Origin: Streptomyces umbrinus
Lineage (GTDB): Bacteria; Actinomycetota; Actinomycetes; Streptomycetales; Streptomycetaceae
Assembly: GCF_030817415.1 (NCBI RefSeq)
Contig: NZ_JAUSZI010000002.1
Span: 12,003,501 to 12,067,500 of the forward strand
Direction of reading: 5' to 3'
DNA length: 64,000 nucleotides
The notes under the pieces were generated by a model. That model was not told the DNA's origin and made no database searches. It was given only the letters and a program-made list of their open reading frames with translations. How positions within the stretch are numbered: position 1 is the stretch's first letter; every line of letters starts with the position of its first letter. Position numbers and translations under genes: made by a program. This document shows, one piece after another, positions 8,580 through 17,527 of this stretch.

Positions 8580-9317
8580 ATGAGTGATGCGTTGGCCGGT
8601 GCGGTTGCCCTTGAAGGCGGTCGAATGGCGGCGGGCGTAGTACGGGTCGATGACACCGTGCGAAAGCCCGCAACGGAGTCATCAGAATTTATGGCTCGTC
8701 TCCTGAAATTGTTCGAGCAGCAGAGTTTTGACAATGCGCCGAGGTATCTCGGGCAGGTCGATGGGAAAGACCTTCTCGGCTTTATCGAGGGAGAGGTTCC
8801 CGCACGCTTCCAGCCGTGGTCCGATGCCCAGGTGCATGCCGCAGCGGTTTTGCTGCGGCAGGCGCACGACGCCACCCGCGGAAGTGAACTCGCCGGCCGC
8901 TTCGACGTCGTCTGTCATCACGATCCTGGCCCGAACAACTTCGTCTTCCAGGACGAGGTTCCTGCGGCAATCATCGACTGGTCCGAAGCCGCGCCGGGCA
9001 GCCGTCTGGAGGACCTCGGATACCTATCCTGGACCTGGACGATTTCGTCGAAGCAGCGCATGCCGCTGGAGCGCCAGGCTGAACAGGTCCGGCTCATCGC
9101 CGATGCCTATGGCCTGGGCGAGGCCGAGCGGCACGCTCTGGTCGACTGCATCCTCGAACGTCAGGTGCGCAACGTCCGGTTCTGGTCCGAGTTCCTGGCT
9201 CAGCCGGAGACGGCGCCGGCCGCTCCCGACGTGCTGAGTGACCGGATCGAGTGGAGTCGGCGGGAGCACGCCTTCACCTACGCCCACCGGGACGTGTTCG
9301 ACACGGCGCTCGTCTGA
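8580..9317 (+). CDS. aminoglycoside phosphotransferase (APH)-fold protein
   Basis: The protein has 245 residues from the ATG at 8580, which has AGGAG eight bases upstream. VCHHDPGPNNFVF at about 111-123 is the catalytic loop, with Asp115 and Asn120. IIDWSEAAPGSRLEDLGYLS at about 131-150 holds the metal-binding Asp133. This matches the APH/choline-kinase superfamily, which phosphorylates small hydroxylated molecules with ATP. The N-lobe is short, about 100 residues, and the usual ATP-anchoring Lys is not obvious, so activity is uncertain. The substrate is unknown. A helicase relic on the opposite strand abuts its 3' end, suggesting that insertion or deletion events brought the two together. 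Confidence 0.85.
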   Translation: MSDALAGAVALEGGRMAAGVVRVDDTVRKPATESSEFMARLLKLFEQQSFDNAPRYLGQVDGKDLLGFIEGEVPARFQPWSDAQVHAAAVLLRQAHDATRGSELAGRFDVVCHHDPGPNNFVFQDEVPAAIIDWSEAAPGSRLEDLGYLSWTWTISSKQRMPLERQAEQVRLIADAYGLGEAERHALVDCILERQVRNVRFWSEFLAQPETAPAAPDVLSDRIEWSRREHAFTYAHRDVFDTALV

Positions 9318-9339
9318 GGCGAACAGCCTGGTCAGCGAG

Positions 9340-9700
9340 GCAGGGCGGATGAGGGCGGCCTGCGCAACGAGGGTCTGCAGGCTGGGGCCGCCACGCCCGT
9401 CGACATACTCGCGGCCGGTGTCGGCGAGCTGGGACCGTGCTTCAGATTCGCGGATGCCGACCACGTAGAGGCGGTAGTCGGCGACATAGCCCTCGGCGAT
9501 GCCGCGGCCGAAGGGATAGTCGTACAGCACCGGCCCGAACAGGTCGGTGTCGTCCATGGACAGGTAGCCGTGACGGCTCGCGGCGGCCGCGTCCACCCGC
9601 GGGGTGGCCGTCATGAACAGCCGGCGCCGGGCGGGGAGGAAGGTCTCATCGGTGACGACCGGGCTGGTGGCCGAGTCCGGGCGGCTCGGCTGAGCGGGGG
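9340..9700 (-). pseudogene. fragment of a large DEAD/DEAH-type helicase
   Basis: Minus-strand translation gives RRRLFMTATPRV (9597-9632; helicase motif III is TAT) followed by LFGPVLYDYPFGRGIAEGYV and ADTGREYVDGRGGPSLQTLV. This matches the middle of the large actinobacterial helicases with associated domains. Nothing before about 9700 or after about 9340 continues the protein. The Walker A/DEAH motifs and the C-terminal half are absent, so this is a dead internal fragment of roughly 120 codons. Confidence 0.7.
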
Positions 9701-9856
9701 CCTTCGGATGGTTACCCGTGACAGTGAGAAGGCCGCGCTGCGTCGGCGATTCCGCCGGCGTCAGGCAGTGGTGACACTGGAGGTGTTCCTTCGGACGTTG
9801 GATTCCGTAGCCCCGGTGGCAGACGCGATGCCACGGGCCCTGCGAAGGGACCTCTG

Positions 9857-10582
9857 ATGCGTGCCGAGGACGGGTACGACGGCAGTCACATCACCCAGTG
9901 GCTGCTGGAAACCGATTCGCTCGAAGGCCTGCTGCAGACACTGGCCGATGCCGCCGTCGACCTGTCTCACGCCGTGGGTGCCGGCCTGACGCTGCAGCGC
10001 GACGGCCGGCCGCTGACCGTGGTCAGCGCCGGCACCGCGGCGGCCAAGCTGGATGAGAAGCAGTACGGACAGGACGACGGTCCCTGCCTGCAGTCCCTGC
10101 GCAGCGGCAGGGAACTGCTCGTCCACGACATGGTCCGGGAGACCCGGTGGGGCGACTATCCGGCCTACGCCGCGGCCTGCGGGATCCGGTCCTCGTTCTC
10201 CCTGCCGGTCGCGCCCGGCACCCAGAGCGCCGGCGCGCTCAACCTGTACGCCGCTCCGCCCGACGCGTTCGAACAAGACGATCTCGCCCCTCTGCGCTCC
10301 CTGGCCGCCCAGGCCACGGGCGCCATCGCGCTGGCCCAACGCATGACCGACGCGCAGGAATTCGCCGACCAGCTCCAAGAGGCCATGAGGTATCGCAGCG
10401 TCATCGACCAGGCTCTCGGCGTGGTCATGGGTCAACGCAAATGCACCGCGGAGGCAGCCTTCGACATCCTGCGCTCCGCCTCCCAGCACCGCAACATCAA
10501 ACTCCGCGACCTGTGCACCGAACTGATCACCAACCTCACCGGCCGGCCCCCCACCGCACCCGAACTGCGCCCCCGTCCCTGA
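9857..10582 (+). CDS. GAF-ANTAR transcription antitermination regulator
   Basis: The protein has 241 residues. A GAF-type sensory domain spans about 20-160, with GPCLQSLRSGRELLVHDM and SSFSLPVAPGTQSAGALNLY as typical segments. An ANTAR RNA-binding domain spans about 170-225 (RSVIDQALGVVMGQRKCTAEAAFDIL). ANTAR proteins bind paired hairpins in nascent mRNA to prevent termination; the GAF domain senses an unknown signal. The ATG at 9857 follows GAAGGGA. An F420-type enzyme gene lies 250 bp downstream and could be a target, though no paired ANTAR hairpins could be assigned with confidence. Confidence 0.93.
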   Translation: MRAEDGYDGSHITQWLLETDSLEGLLQTLADAAVDLSHAVGAGLTLQRDGRPLTVVSAGTAAAKLDEKQYGQDDGPCLQSLRSGRELLVHDMVRETRWGDYPAYAAACGIRSSFSLPVAPGTQSAGALNLYAAPPDAFEQDDLAPLRSLAAQATGAIALAQRMTDAQEFADQLQEAMRYRSVIDQALGVVMGQRKCTAEAAFDILRSASQHRNIKLRDLCTELITNLTGRPPTAPELRPRP

Positions 10583-10832
10583 CCCCGCGTCCGAGGACCT
10601 CGGGCCTCGGGCTCGCCGGAGTTTTCCTGACTTGGACTGCGGCCCCTGGGTACACGGGCCACTCGAACCCTTTCGTGTGGTGCCCCTTGCCGGGATCGCG
10701 CAGGCTGATCAGGGTGGCGCCGAGGAAGCCGCGGGCCCGCGCCGGGTCGGACTGGGAGCCGGGTGAGACCCCGCGAAAGGGCTGACGCGGCGGGCCTTCG
10801 ACGGCGCATGACGATGCAGTGAGGAGCAGGCA

Positions 10833-11792
10833 ATGACGCGTTTCGGATACTTTCTGGCGAGCGAGGAGTTCACGCCCGCCGAACTGCTGGAGCAGGCTCG
10901 CGCCGCGGAACAGGCGGGGTTCACCTGCCTGGCCATTTCCGACCACTACCACCCGTGGACGGGCGAGCAGGGGCAGAGCCCTTTCGTGTGGTCGATGATC
11001 GGTGCGCTCGCACAGGCGACGTCACTGCCCGTGACGACGTTCGTCACCTGCCCCACCGTTCGTATGCACCCGGCGATCAACGCTCAGGCCGTCGCCACCT
11101 CAGGAGTGCTCACCGGCAACCGCTTCAGGTTCGGCGTGGGCAGCGGTGAGGCCCTCAACGAGCACATCCTCGGCGACGCCTGGCCCGCCGTCGACGTACG
11201 CCTGGAGATGCTGGAGGAGGCGGTCCAGGTCATCCGGAGCTTGCAGAGCGGCGACGAGGTCACCCACCGCGGCAAGCACTACACCGTGGAGAACGCCCGC
11301 CTGTACACGGTGCCCGACGAGCCTGTGCCCATCTATGTCTCCGGGTTCGGCCCCAAGGCCGCGGCGCTGGCCGGCCGGATCGGGGACGGATTCGTCACGA
11401 TGACGCCGGATGCCGATCTGGTGGGGCAGTTCCGGCGCGCGGGAGGCGGCCAGAAGCCCGTACTCGGGGGTGTGAAGGTGTGCTGGGGCGCCGACTCGGG
11501 CCAGGCGGTCAAGACGGCCCACCGGCTGTGGCCGACCCAGTTCCTGCCGGGCGAACTCGGTCAGGTGCTGCCCGACCCGGCCCATTTCGAGCAGGCGTCG
11601 ACGCTCGTGACCGAGGAGGCCGTCGCCGATGGCATGGTCTGCGGAGACGACGTGGACGAGCACGTCCGCGCCGTCGCCGCGTACGTCGACGCGGGATTCG
11701 ACGAGGTGTACGTCGGCCAGATCGGGCCCGACCAGCAGGGCTTCTTCGACTTCTACCGCAGCGAAGTCCTTCCGCGGCTTGACGACCGGTGA
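10833..11792 (+). CDS. LLM-class F420-dependent oxidoreductase (TIGR03557-like)
   Basis: The protein has 319 residues and is a luciferase-like TIM barrel. The F420-type group signatures are MTRFGYFLASEEFTPAELLE at the start, AISDHYHPWTGEQGQSPFVW near 35-55 (substrate/F420 pocket), and NRFRFGVGSGEALNEHILGD near 95-115. It resembles F420-dependent glucose-6-phosphate-dehydrogenase-like proteins, which move hydride between substrate and coenzyme F420. The actual substrate is unknown. A strong Shine-Dalgarno (GAGGAG) precedes the ATG. A flavodoxin-fold reductase and a PfpI protein follow on the same strand with gaps of 186 and 70 bp, forming a small redox/stress set. Confidence 0.9.
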   Translation: MTRFGYFLASEEFTPAELLEQARAAEQAGFTCLAISDHYHPWTGEQGQSPFVWSMIGALAQATSLPVTTFVTCPTVRMHPAINAQAVATSGVLTGNRFRFGVGSGEALNEHILGDAWPAVDVRLEMLEEAVQVIRSLQSGDEVTHRGKHYTVENARLYTVPDEPVPIYVSGFGPKAAALAGRIGDGFVTMTPDADLVGQFRRAGGGQKPVLGGVKVCWGADSGQAVKTAHRLWPTQFLPGELGQVLPDPAHFEQASTLVTEEAVADGMVCGDDVDEHVRAVAAYVDAGFDEVYVGQIGPDQQGFFDFYRSEVLPRLDDR

Positions 11793-11978
11793 CCTTGCGT
11801 CAGCGCCGCGCTCCCGCTCGGTCGATGCCCGGAACGGCATGCGCCGACGCACGAGCGGCGGCCCAGCTCACCGCGTGGCGCGAGGACCACAGTGCGCTGC
11901 GCACCCCGCTGCCGGGCCCGCCGCCCACCTGATCCGGTGATCCCGCCCACGCCATCCTCGTACAAGGAGAAGTTCACC

Positions 11979-12578
11979 ATGCGCGCCCTTTCCTTGGTCT
12001 GCACGCTCAACTCTTCCCCCGCCCCCTCCAGCAGCCTGCTGCTCTCGGACCAGATTTCCGCCGAACTCGACAAGCTCGGTGTGCCGACCGAGACGGTCCG
12101 TGTCGCCGACCACGACGTACGTCCCGGCATCGGGGTGGACATGGGGGAGGGCGACGCCTGGCCAATGCTGCGCGAGAAGGTGCACCAGGCCGACATCCTC
12201 GTGATCGCCACCCCGATCTGGCTGGGCCACCCCTCCAGCATCTGCCAGCGGGTTCTGGAACGGCTGAACGCCGAGTCGTCGCAGACCGACGAGCAGGGGC
12301 GCCCCCTCCTGTACGACAAGGTCGCCGCGGTCGCTGTGGTCGGCAACGAGGACGGCGCGCACAAGGTCAGCGCGGACGTCTTCCAGGCGCTGAACGACGT
12401 CGGTTTCTCCCTCGCCCCCGGCGCCGTCACGTACTGGGTCGGGGAGGCCCAGCAGGGCACCGACTACAAGGACCTCGACGGGACACCCGAGGCCGTGGCG
12501 GACACGACCCACACGCTCGCCGTCAACACCGTCCATCTCGCGAAGCTCCTGAAGGAACACCCCTACCCGGCCGGATGA
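11979..12578 (+). CDS. flavodoxin-fold NAD(P)H-dependent FMN reductase-like protein
   Basis: The protein has 199 residues from the ATG at 11979, which has AAGGAGAAG upstream. SLVCTLNSSPAPSSS near the N-terminus is the FMN-phosphate loop. ADILVIATPIWLGHPSS near 68-84 is the second FMN-binding segment of the NADPH-dependent FMN reductase/flavodoxin family. Such proteins reduce quinones, azo compounds or free flavin with NAD(P)H. It lies between an F420-type enzyme and a DJ-1/PfpI protein, in keeping with oxidative or electrophile stress. The ORF is open further upstream, but the ribosome site supports this start. Confidence 0.88.
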   Translation: MRALSLVCTLNSSPAPSSSLLLSDQISAELDKLGVPTETVRVADHDVRPGIGVDMGEGDAWPMLREKVHQADILVIATPIWLGHPSSICQRVLERLNAESSQTDEQGRPLLYDKVAAVAVVGNEDGAHKVSADVFQALNDVGFSLAPGAVTYWVGEAQQGTDYKDLDGTPEAVADTTHTLAVNTVHLAKLLKEHPYPAG

Positions 12579-12648
12579 CAGGGCCGGAGCCCGTCCGGAT
12601 CAGAGCGGCACTCGTACAACCCACCCCGCGCGCAGAAAGGTTCACCCC

Positions 12649-13215
12649 ATGACTGACCGACGACTCGACGGCCGCAGCGTCCTGGCCCTCGTCACCAACT
12701 ACGGCGTCGAACAGGACGAACTGCTCGTCCCACTGCGGGAGTTGCGCAAGGACGGCGTCGACGTCACCGTCGCTGCGGTCAGCACGGACCTCGTCCAGAC
12801 GCTGCAGGGGGACAAGGACCCCGGCGAGAGCGTGGACCCGGACGTGTCCCACGAGGCTCTGGGCGCCGCCCCGCACGACCTGCTGCTCATCCCCGGCGGC
12901 ACGCTCAACGCAGACCACCTGCGCCTGGAGACGGCCGCCGTCGACACGGTGAAGGCGTTCGCCGCGAGTGGCCGACCCGTCGCCGCCATCTGCCACGGCC
13001 CGTGGGCGCTGGTGGAGGCCGACGTGCTGCGGGGCAAGACCCTCACCTCGTACCCGTCCCTGCGCACCGACATCACCAACGCCGGCGCCGAGGCGTGGGT
13101 GGACGAACCGGTTGTCGTGGACGCGGAGGGCGGCTACCCGCTGATCACTTCCCGCACCCCGAAGGACCTGGACGACTTCGTGACGGCGATCCGCGAACGG
13201 CTCGCTCAGGTCTGA
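12649..13215 (+). CDS. DJ-1/PfpI-family protein
   Basis: The protein has 188 residues. The nucleophile elbow AAICHGPWAL near 105-114 carries the conserved Cys followed by His. GVEQDEL near 19-25 carries the partner Glu, and LLLIPGGTLNADHLR is the family loop. Members act as glyoxalases/deglycases, chaperones or proteases of stress response (YhbO/PfpI type). No signal peptide. It follows the flavodoxin-like gene by 70 bp with its own ribosome site (AAAGG) and is probably part of the same stress unit. Confidence 0.92.
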   Translation: MTDRRLDGRSVLALVTNYGVEQDELLVPLRELRKDGVDVTVAAVSTDLVQTLQGDKDPGESVDPDVSHEALGAAPHDLLLIPGGTLNADHLRLETAAVDTVKAFAASGRPVAAICHGPWALVEADVLRGKTLTSYPSLRTDITNAGAEAWVDEPVVVDAEGGYPLITSRTPKDLDDFVTAIRERLAQV

Positions 13216-13259
13216 GAGCGAACGGACAGACGAGCGCAGGACGACGTGTGACCCGTACC

Positions 13260-13521
13260 GGGCCTCCGCCGGCCGGGACAGTTGCTGATCGTCCCGCGTT
13301 ACGCCGGTGCTGTGGCCGCCGACTTCACGTCGACGACCCGCGGGTCCACGTGGACGATGCGTTTCCACCGGGGCGACTGGGACACGGAGATCGGCACCCG
13401 CCCGGAACTCACCTGCGACGAGCAGGAGTTTCACGTCTCGGCGACACTCGACGCGTTCTGGGGACGGCGGCGCGTCGTCTGACGGACGTGGAACGAGTCT
13501 GTCCCTCGCGACTGCCTCTGA
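13260..13521 (+). pseudogene. C-terminal fragment of a CocE/NonD-family hydrolase
   Basis: Frame 1 translates to a strand-rich segment with DWDTEIGTRPELTCDEQEFH and ATLDAFWGRRRVV, then an in-frame TGA at 13480, then RTWNESVPRDCL and a second stop at 13519. The complete pattern, with ERTWD-x-x-x-PRD near the end, is the extreme C-terminus of many actinobacterial S15/CocE hydrolases. The catalytic domain is missing entirely and the tail carries a nonsense codon. It is therefore a relic. Confidence 0.55.
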
Positions 13522-13630
13522 GCGGGCGTCGGGGAGGAGGGTGCGGTGTCGGCCGATGACCTTCGAAAACCTGAAGAGGACGAACCGGCGGCCTGAACGG
13601 GCGGACCCCGGCGGCCGGATGCCCGACCTC

Positions 13631-14296
13631 TCAGCCCCGTCCGAGCGCGCTGCCGTTGAGGTTCCTCAGCAGGTCGGCCGTGTCCGTGTACACCTCCGCG
13701 GCCCCTGCGTCCTCCAGTTCGGCGCGGCACACTCCGCCGCTCAGTACGGCGATGGGGAGGACGCCAGCGCGTCGCCCTGCCCGCATGTCCCAGACCGAGT
13801 CGCCGACGAAGACGCTGCCCCGGGCCTGGGCTCCCACCAACTCCAGGGCGTGCCGGACCGGATCGGGTGCCGGTTTGCCCGCGTCCACGTCGTCGGCGCT
13901 CGCGGTCTCGGCGATCGCCTCGTCCGCGTCGATCGCCGCTCTGAGAGCCTTGAGTTCGGGCCCGCTCGCGGACGTGGCGAGTACAACGGGACGGCCGTCC
14001 GCGTGCAGTCGCCGTAGGAGGTCGCGGGCACCGTCGAAGGGGGCGAGGCGCTCGTGCCAGGTGCCGTACAGGGCCTTGTGGCCGGCGCTGATGGCGGAGT
14101 CCTCGTCCCGATCCCGGTCCTGGCCCAGTAGGTGCTCCAGCAGGTCGGTCGAGCCGAGCCCGATGGCGCTGTGCACCGATGTCATGGAGACGTGGTGGCC
14201 TGCCTGGCGCAACGCCTCCCACCAGCACACCGTGTGCAGGTGATTGGTGTCCACGAGGGTGCCGTCCACGTCGAAGACGGCAGCGTGCGTACTCAC
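13631..14296 (-). CDS. HAD-superfamily phosphatase (beta-phosphoglucomutase-like)
   Basis: The protein has about 221 residues from the GTG at 14296. HAD motif I AVFDVDGTLVDTNHLH is at the N-terminus, motif II is VVLATSASG near 110, the motif III Lys is in AGKPAPDPV near 150, and motif IV is VFVGDSVWDMRAG near 175. The helical cap lies between motifs I and II, as in phosphoglycolate phosphatase and beta-phosphoglucomutase. The GTG overlaps the stop of the upstream CDGSH/diiron gene (GTGA), implying translational coupling. Longer starts in the same frame lie inside that gene and are unlikely. The substrate is unknown. Confidence 0.92.
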   Translation of the reverse strand: MSTHAAVFDVDGTLVDTNHLHTVCWWEALRQAGHHVSMTSVHSAIGLGSTDLLEHLLGQDRDRDEDSAISAGHKALYGTWHERLAPFDGARDLLRRLHADGRPVVLATSASGPELKALRAAIDADEAIAETASADDVDAGKPAPDPVRHALELVGAQARGSVFVGDSVWDMRAGRRAGVLPIAVLSGGVCRAELEDAGAAEVYTDTADLLRNLNGSALGRG

Positions 14297-15609
14297 GGTG
14301 TAACTCCTTGCGGCGGTGTGTCCGTGTCCGGCAGGGGGCGCAGCAGCGCGCTCCTGCCCTGTCGCCATCGGGTCAACAGCTGTTCGCCGAGGCGGTCTTC
14401 AAGGAATCCGGTGGCGCTCACGCCGAAGGCGACGTCTCCGTCGAGGAAGGGTTCGGCGCGCAGCAGGCCGTCTACGACCTCGTGGCGGACCACCTGTTCG
14501 TGCACCGCGTCCGCCTCCACATGTTCGTCGTAGAACCGTTGGGCCGCCGGGCCCGCGTCCAGCCGCCGCAGGGCGTTGGCCAGGCGTCGCGAGCCCGGCG
14601 ACGAAGTGATCTCGACCGTCGCGAAATGGCCCACCAGGGCGCCGCGCAGGCTGCGGTGCAGACCGAACAGGGACATGACGTTGACCGTGGCGAGGGCGGC
14701 CGCCGGGGCAGCGTCGAGGTAGTGGCCGTACGCGGTCTCCAGGCCGAGGCCCCTCATCAGGTCCGCGAACAGACCGGCATGAATGTTCTCGGCCCGTCCG
14801 GCCCCGAACTCGTCGTACTCGACGGCCGCCATCGCGGCCTTGGCCCGGCCGTGCAGGCGGGGGATGACCCAGGCGTGAGGGTCGGCTTCCTTGAGGTGGT
14901 AGAGCGAGCGCAGGGCGGCGTACTCCCTGAACTGCCCTGTGTCCCCGTCACGTTCAAGGTAGTGGCTCACGCTGCCGGCCTGGTGACCGGCAGGCTCGAT
15001 CTGCAGATCGGCCAGCGCCTGGGCGGCATCCGCCTGAGGCGCCGCGTCGAGACGCAGCTCGGCCAGGAAATGTTGCTCGAGCAGACGACGCAGAGCCAGC
15101 AGACCCGGCTCCCACTCCAGTTCAGGATCGACGCCCTGAAACCCCTGGTAGTGGAGCTCGTAGAGCACGTACAGGGCGAGCTGGAGGTCTTCGCCGTACG
15201 GCTTGGCGGCGGTGATTCCGCGCTGCTGCGCGAGGAGGTCGGGAGGGACGCCATCGCCTAGCGCCGCGATCACCCGACTGGACAAGTCCCCCCGCGGAAC
15301 GGGGAGTTCGGGCTGTCGAATGCGCGACTCCGGCGGTCGAGGCGAGGGCTTCAGGCGCCTAGGGGCCATGTCTCCTCTCCTCCGGCGCGGTCCGGCCGCC
15401 GAGGCGGGTTCCTGCGTGGCTTTGCGGCGGTGGCTGGTGTCGCACCAGGGGAAGGTACGGCTGCGTCGGCAGGTGCAGATCGCGACCTGAAAGCGGTGGG
15501 ACTCGTGCACCACGCCTTCGCCGACGGTCACCTCGACCGGCCCCTCCACGAGCAAGGGGCCCTCGCGGTCGACCCTGATACGACGCGGGCGCTCAGAGGA
15601 GTTCGGCAC
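14293..15609 (-). CDS. CDGSH iron-sulfur domain fused to haem-oxygenase-like iron-containing redox enzyme
   Basis: The protein has 438 residues and two modules. Residues 15-62 form a CDGSH/mitoNEET-type 2Fe-2S domain: CTCRRSRTFPWCDTSH supplies ligands Cys45, Cys47, Cys56 and His60. An Arg/Pro-rich linker follows. About 110-420 is a helical domain of the iron-containing redox enzyme family (haem-oxygenase-like diiron fold), with EYAALRSLYHLKEADPHAWV and DEHVEADAVHEQV segments that supply His/Glu candidates for the metal site. The two functions are more familiar to me as neighbouring separate genes. Here the frame is continuous, although an internal ATG at codon 81 could also start the second part alone. 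The GTG start at 15609 overlaps the methyltransferase gene by 17 bp. The substrate is unknown. Confidence 0.85.
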   Translation of the reverse strand: MPNSSERPRRIRVDREGPLLVEGPVEVTVGEGVVHESHRFQVAICTCRRSRTFPWCDTSHRRKATQEPASAAGPRRRRGDMAPRRLKPSPRPPESRIRQPELPVPRGDLSSRVIAALGDGVPPDLLAQQRGITAAKPYGEDLQLALYVLYELHYQGFQGVDPELEWEPGLLALRRLLEQHFLAELRLDAAPQADAAQALADLQIEPAGHQAGSVSHYLERDGDTGQFREYAALRSLYHLKEADPHAWVIPRLHGRAKAAMAAVEYDEFGAGRAENIHAGLFADLMRGLGLETAYGHYLDAAPAAALATVNVMSLFGLHRSLRGALVGHFATVEITSSPGSRRLANALRRLDAGPAAQRFYDEHVEADAVHEQVVRHEVVDGLLRAEPFLDGDVAFGVSATGFLEDRLGEQLLTRWRQGRSALLRPLPDTDTPPQGVTP

Positions 15610-16288
15610 GGATGACCACCAGCTCTTCCATCGTCGCTTCCCTGCAAAGGAGACCCTGGGTGCAGAGCCAGCTCCGGCGTGCTCGCATCACCGGGCCGAA
15701 AGGCACGAAGGCCCGGTCGATCACTGCCGCTTTCATACCGAGTCCGTCGAGGTGCTCCAGGCTCTCGTCCTCGCCACACAGCGCGGAGTGGACAATCAGC
15801 AGCGTGCCGCCGGGGCGCAGGGCCCGTGCGGCGGCGGCACAGACCCGGTCGACGACGGTACGACCGGAAAGCCCGCCCTCCCACGCCAGCGCCGCGCCGC
15901 GCTGCGGCAGAGACCACGGGGAGGGCACATAGGGCGGATTACTCAGGACCAGGCCGAATGTGCCGAAGCCCGGTACCGCGCCGAGGTCGCCCTGTCGGAC
16001 AGTGACGGCGGCACCGTTGAGCAGTGCGTTCAGGCGCGTCGTCCACACCGCCCGCCACGAGATGTCGACCGCGGTCACCCGCGCCCCGTACCGCGCGGCC
16101 GCGAGCGCCAGCGCACCTGAGCCGGTGCCCAGGTCCAGCACGGCGGTATGTGGGTCAACGGGTTCGTGGTCGAGGGCCCGCAGCAGGAGCGCGGTGTCGT
16201 CGTCGGGCTTGTACACGCCTCGAGGCGCCAGCAGACGGCTTCGGCGGGGCAGCTGTACTGCGTCCCCCGCCCTGGGCTGTGTCGTCAT
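15593..16288 (-). CDS. HemK-like class I SAM-dependent methyltransferase
   Basis: The protein has 231 residues from the ATG at 16288. AVLDLGTGSGALALAAARYG near 50-70 is motif I for S-adenosylmethionine. LVLSNPPYVPSP near 112-123 is motif IV, the NPPY signature of N-methyltransferases acting on Gln, Asn or adenine (HemK/PrmC group). It lacks the separate N-terminal substrate domain of true PrmC, so the target need not be a release factor. It is the first gene of a coupled operon with the CDGSH/diiron fusion (17-bp overlap) and the HAD phosphatase (4-bp overlap). An upstream in-frame extension to 16423 is judged non-coding. Confidence 0.9.
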   Translation of the reverse strand: MTTQPRAGDAVQLPRRSRLLAPRGVYKPDDDTALLLRALDHEPVDPHTAVLDLGTGSGALALAAARYGARVTAVDISWRAVWTTRLNALLNGAAVTVRQGDLGAVPGFGTFGLVLSNPPYVPSPWSLPQRGAALAWEGGLSGRTVVDRVCAAAARALRPGGTLLIVHSALCGEDESLEHLDGLGMKAAVIDRAFVPFGPVMRARRSWLCTQGLLCREATMEELVVIRAELL

Positions 16289-16666
16289 GCAGTGCTCACC
16301 ACACTGGGGATCACGGAGATCAGAACCGGACCGTCCTCTCACCTTGCGACGCCGCGCCACGATCGGCCACTCGAAGCGCGTCGTGACGCACCGTGCACGT
16401 ACGGCACGGGTGTGCGCCGACAATTAGGAGTGCCCAGAGGACGACAGCTGAATCGTGGCGAAGGCGGCTCGGATCGCGGCCCTCGCAGCCAGACATTGGC
16501 TGGTGAGAGGGCACCGGAAGGTGTCGACAGGGGGTGTCAGAACTGATCCCGGACGGTTCAGCTCCGCCATGCGTGTGCCTGGTGTCCGACGCCGGGCTCC
16601 GCGTTCACCGTGGATGAGGTGATCGCGGTGACCGGCACGGAGACGGCCCCGCTGAGCTGTCGTCGA

Positions 16667-17527
16667 TCACCCACGCCAGTCACCTACGCGCAGCAGGCGG
16701 TCCATCTGCTCCGCGGCCCGCACCGAGGCGCCACCGCAGCAGTTGTTGAAGAGCACGTGGACCCGCTTCGCCTCCCCGGCCAGCTCATGCAACCGAGGCA
16801 GCCACTCGGCGAGTTCTCCTTCGGAGTACGCGTACCGGAAGCGCCCCTCCTTGCTCCCTCGCCCCCATGAAGCGCTGCGTCCATGGAACCGCACGACGGC
16901 CAGCCGCGAATTGGTGACGGGTGTGGCGGGCGGCAGGGAGGAAGGCAGCCCTTGGACCATGTCGACGGCGACGGCGGCCATGCCATGGTCCGTGAGCAGG
17001 GCGCACGTCAACTCGGCCTGCCCTTCACGCCACCAGTCGGGATGCCGGAACTCCACAGCGACAGGCCAGCCGGTCGTGCGTCGGGCGGTCTGCGCCAGGA
17101 TCCGCTCGGCCCGAGCTCCGGGCCCCAGCCACGGCGGGAACTGGAACAGCACGCTGCCGAGCCGCCCCGCCCGCCGCAACGGCCCTACTCCCTCAGCGAA
17201 CCGCGACCACACCTCGTCGAGCACACCGCCGTCCCGCGCATCGGCCGGCAGCCCTTCCGGCATCATCGACTCGCGGGTGGGATGCCCGGTCAACAATGAG
17301 AACGCCTTTACGCCAAAGGCGAATCCGTCCGGCGTGCGCTCCACCCACATCCGGCTGACCCGTTCTTGAGGCAAGGCGTAGTACGACGCGTCGGCCTCGA
17401 CGACCGGAAACCGCCCGGCGTAGTACCGCAGCCGTCCTTCCGCATCCCGCTGACCGGCCGGATACCAGCCGCTGCGCACCAGTGCCGGATCGGTCCACGA
17501 GCAGGTGCCCACGAGGATGTCGCCCAT
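16667..17527 (-). CDS. DUF72 (YecE-like) family protein
   Basis: The protein has 286 residues from the ATG at 17527. Family signatures are ILVGTCSWTDPALV at the start, YYAGRFPVVEADASYYALP near 30-48, FGVKAFSLLTGHP, VLFQFPPWL near 145, and VEFRHPDWW near 175. The late VHVLFNNCCGGASVRAAEQM is the typical NN-x-x-G-x-x-A region. DUF72 proteins are TIM barrels of unknown role, proposed to be linked to metal-cluster or endonuclease-like functions. It is a single gene, not overlapping its neighbours. Confidence 0.92.
   Translation of the reverse strand: MGDILVGTCSWTDPALVRSGWYPAGQRDAEGRLRYYAGRFPVVEADASYYALPQERVSRMWVERTPDGFAFGVKAFSLLTGHPTRESMMPEGLPADARDGGVLDEVWSRFAEGVGPLRRAGRLGSVLFQFPPWLGPGARAERILAQTARRTTGWPVAVEFRHPDWWREGQAELTCALLTDHGMAAVAVDMVQGLPSSLPPATPVTNSRLAVVRFHGRSASWGRGSKEGRFRYAYSEGELAEWLPRLHELAGEAKRVHVLFNNCCGGASVRAAEQMDRLLRVGDWRG

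Noticed and set aside
7417..10582. Phosphatase, kinase-fold protein and helicase fragment as a phage-defence system
   Set aside because: The helicase is a dead fragment lacking Walker A and the C-terminal half, and the other two genes are separated by a terminator and a long gap.
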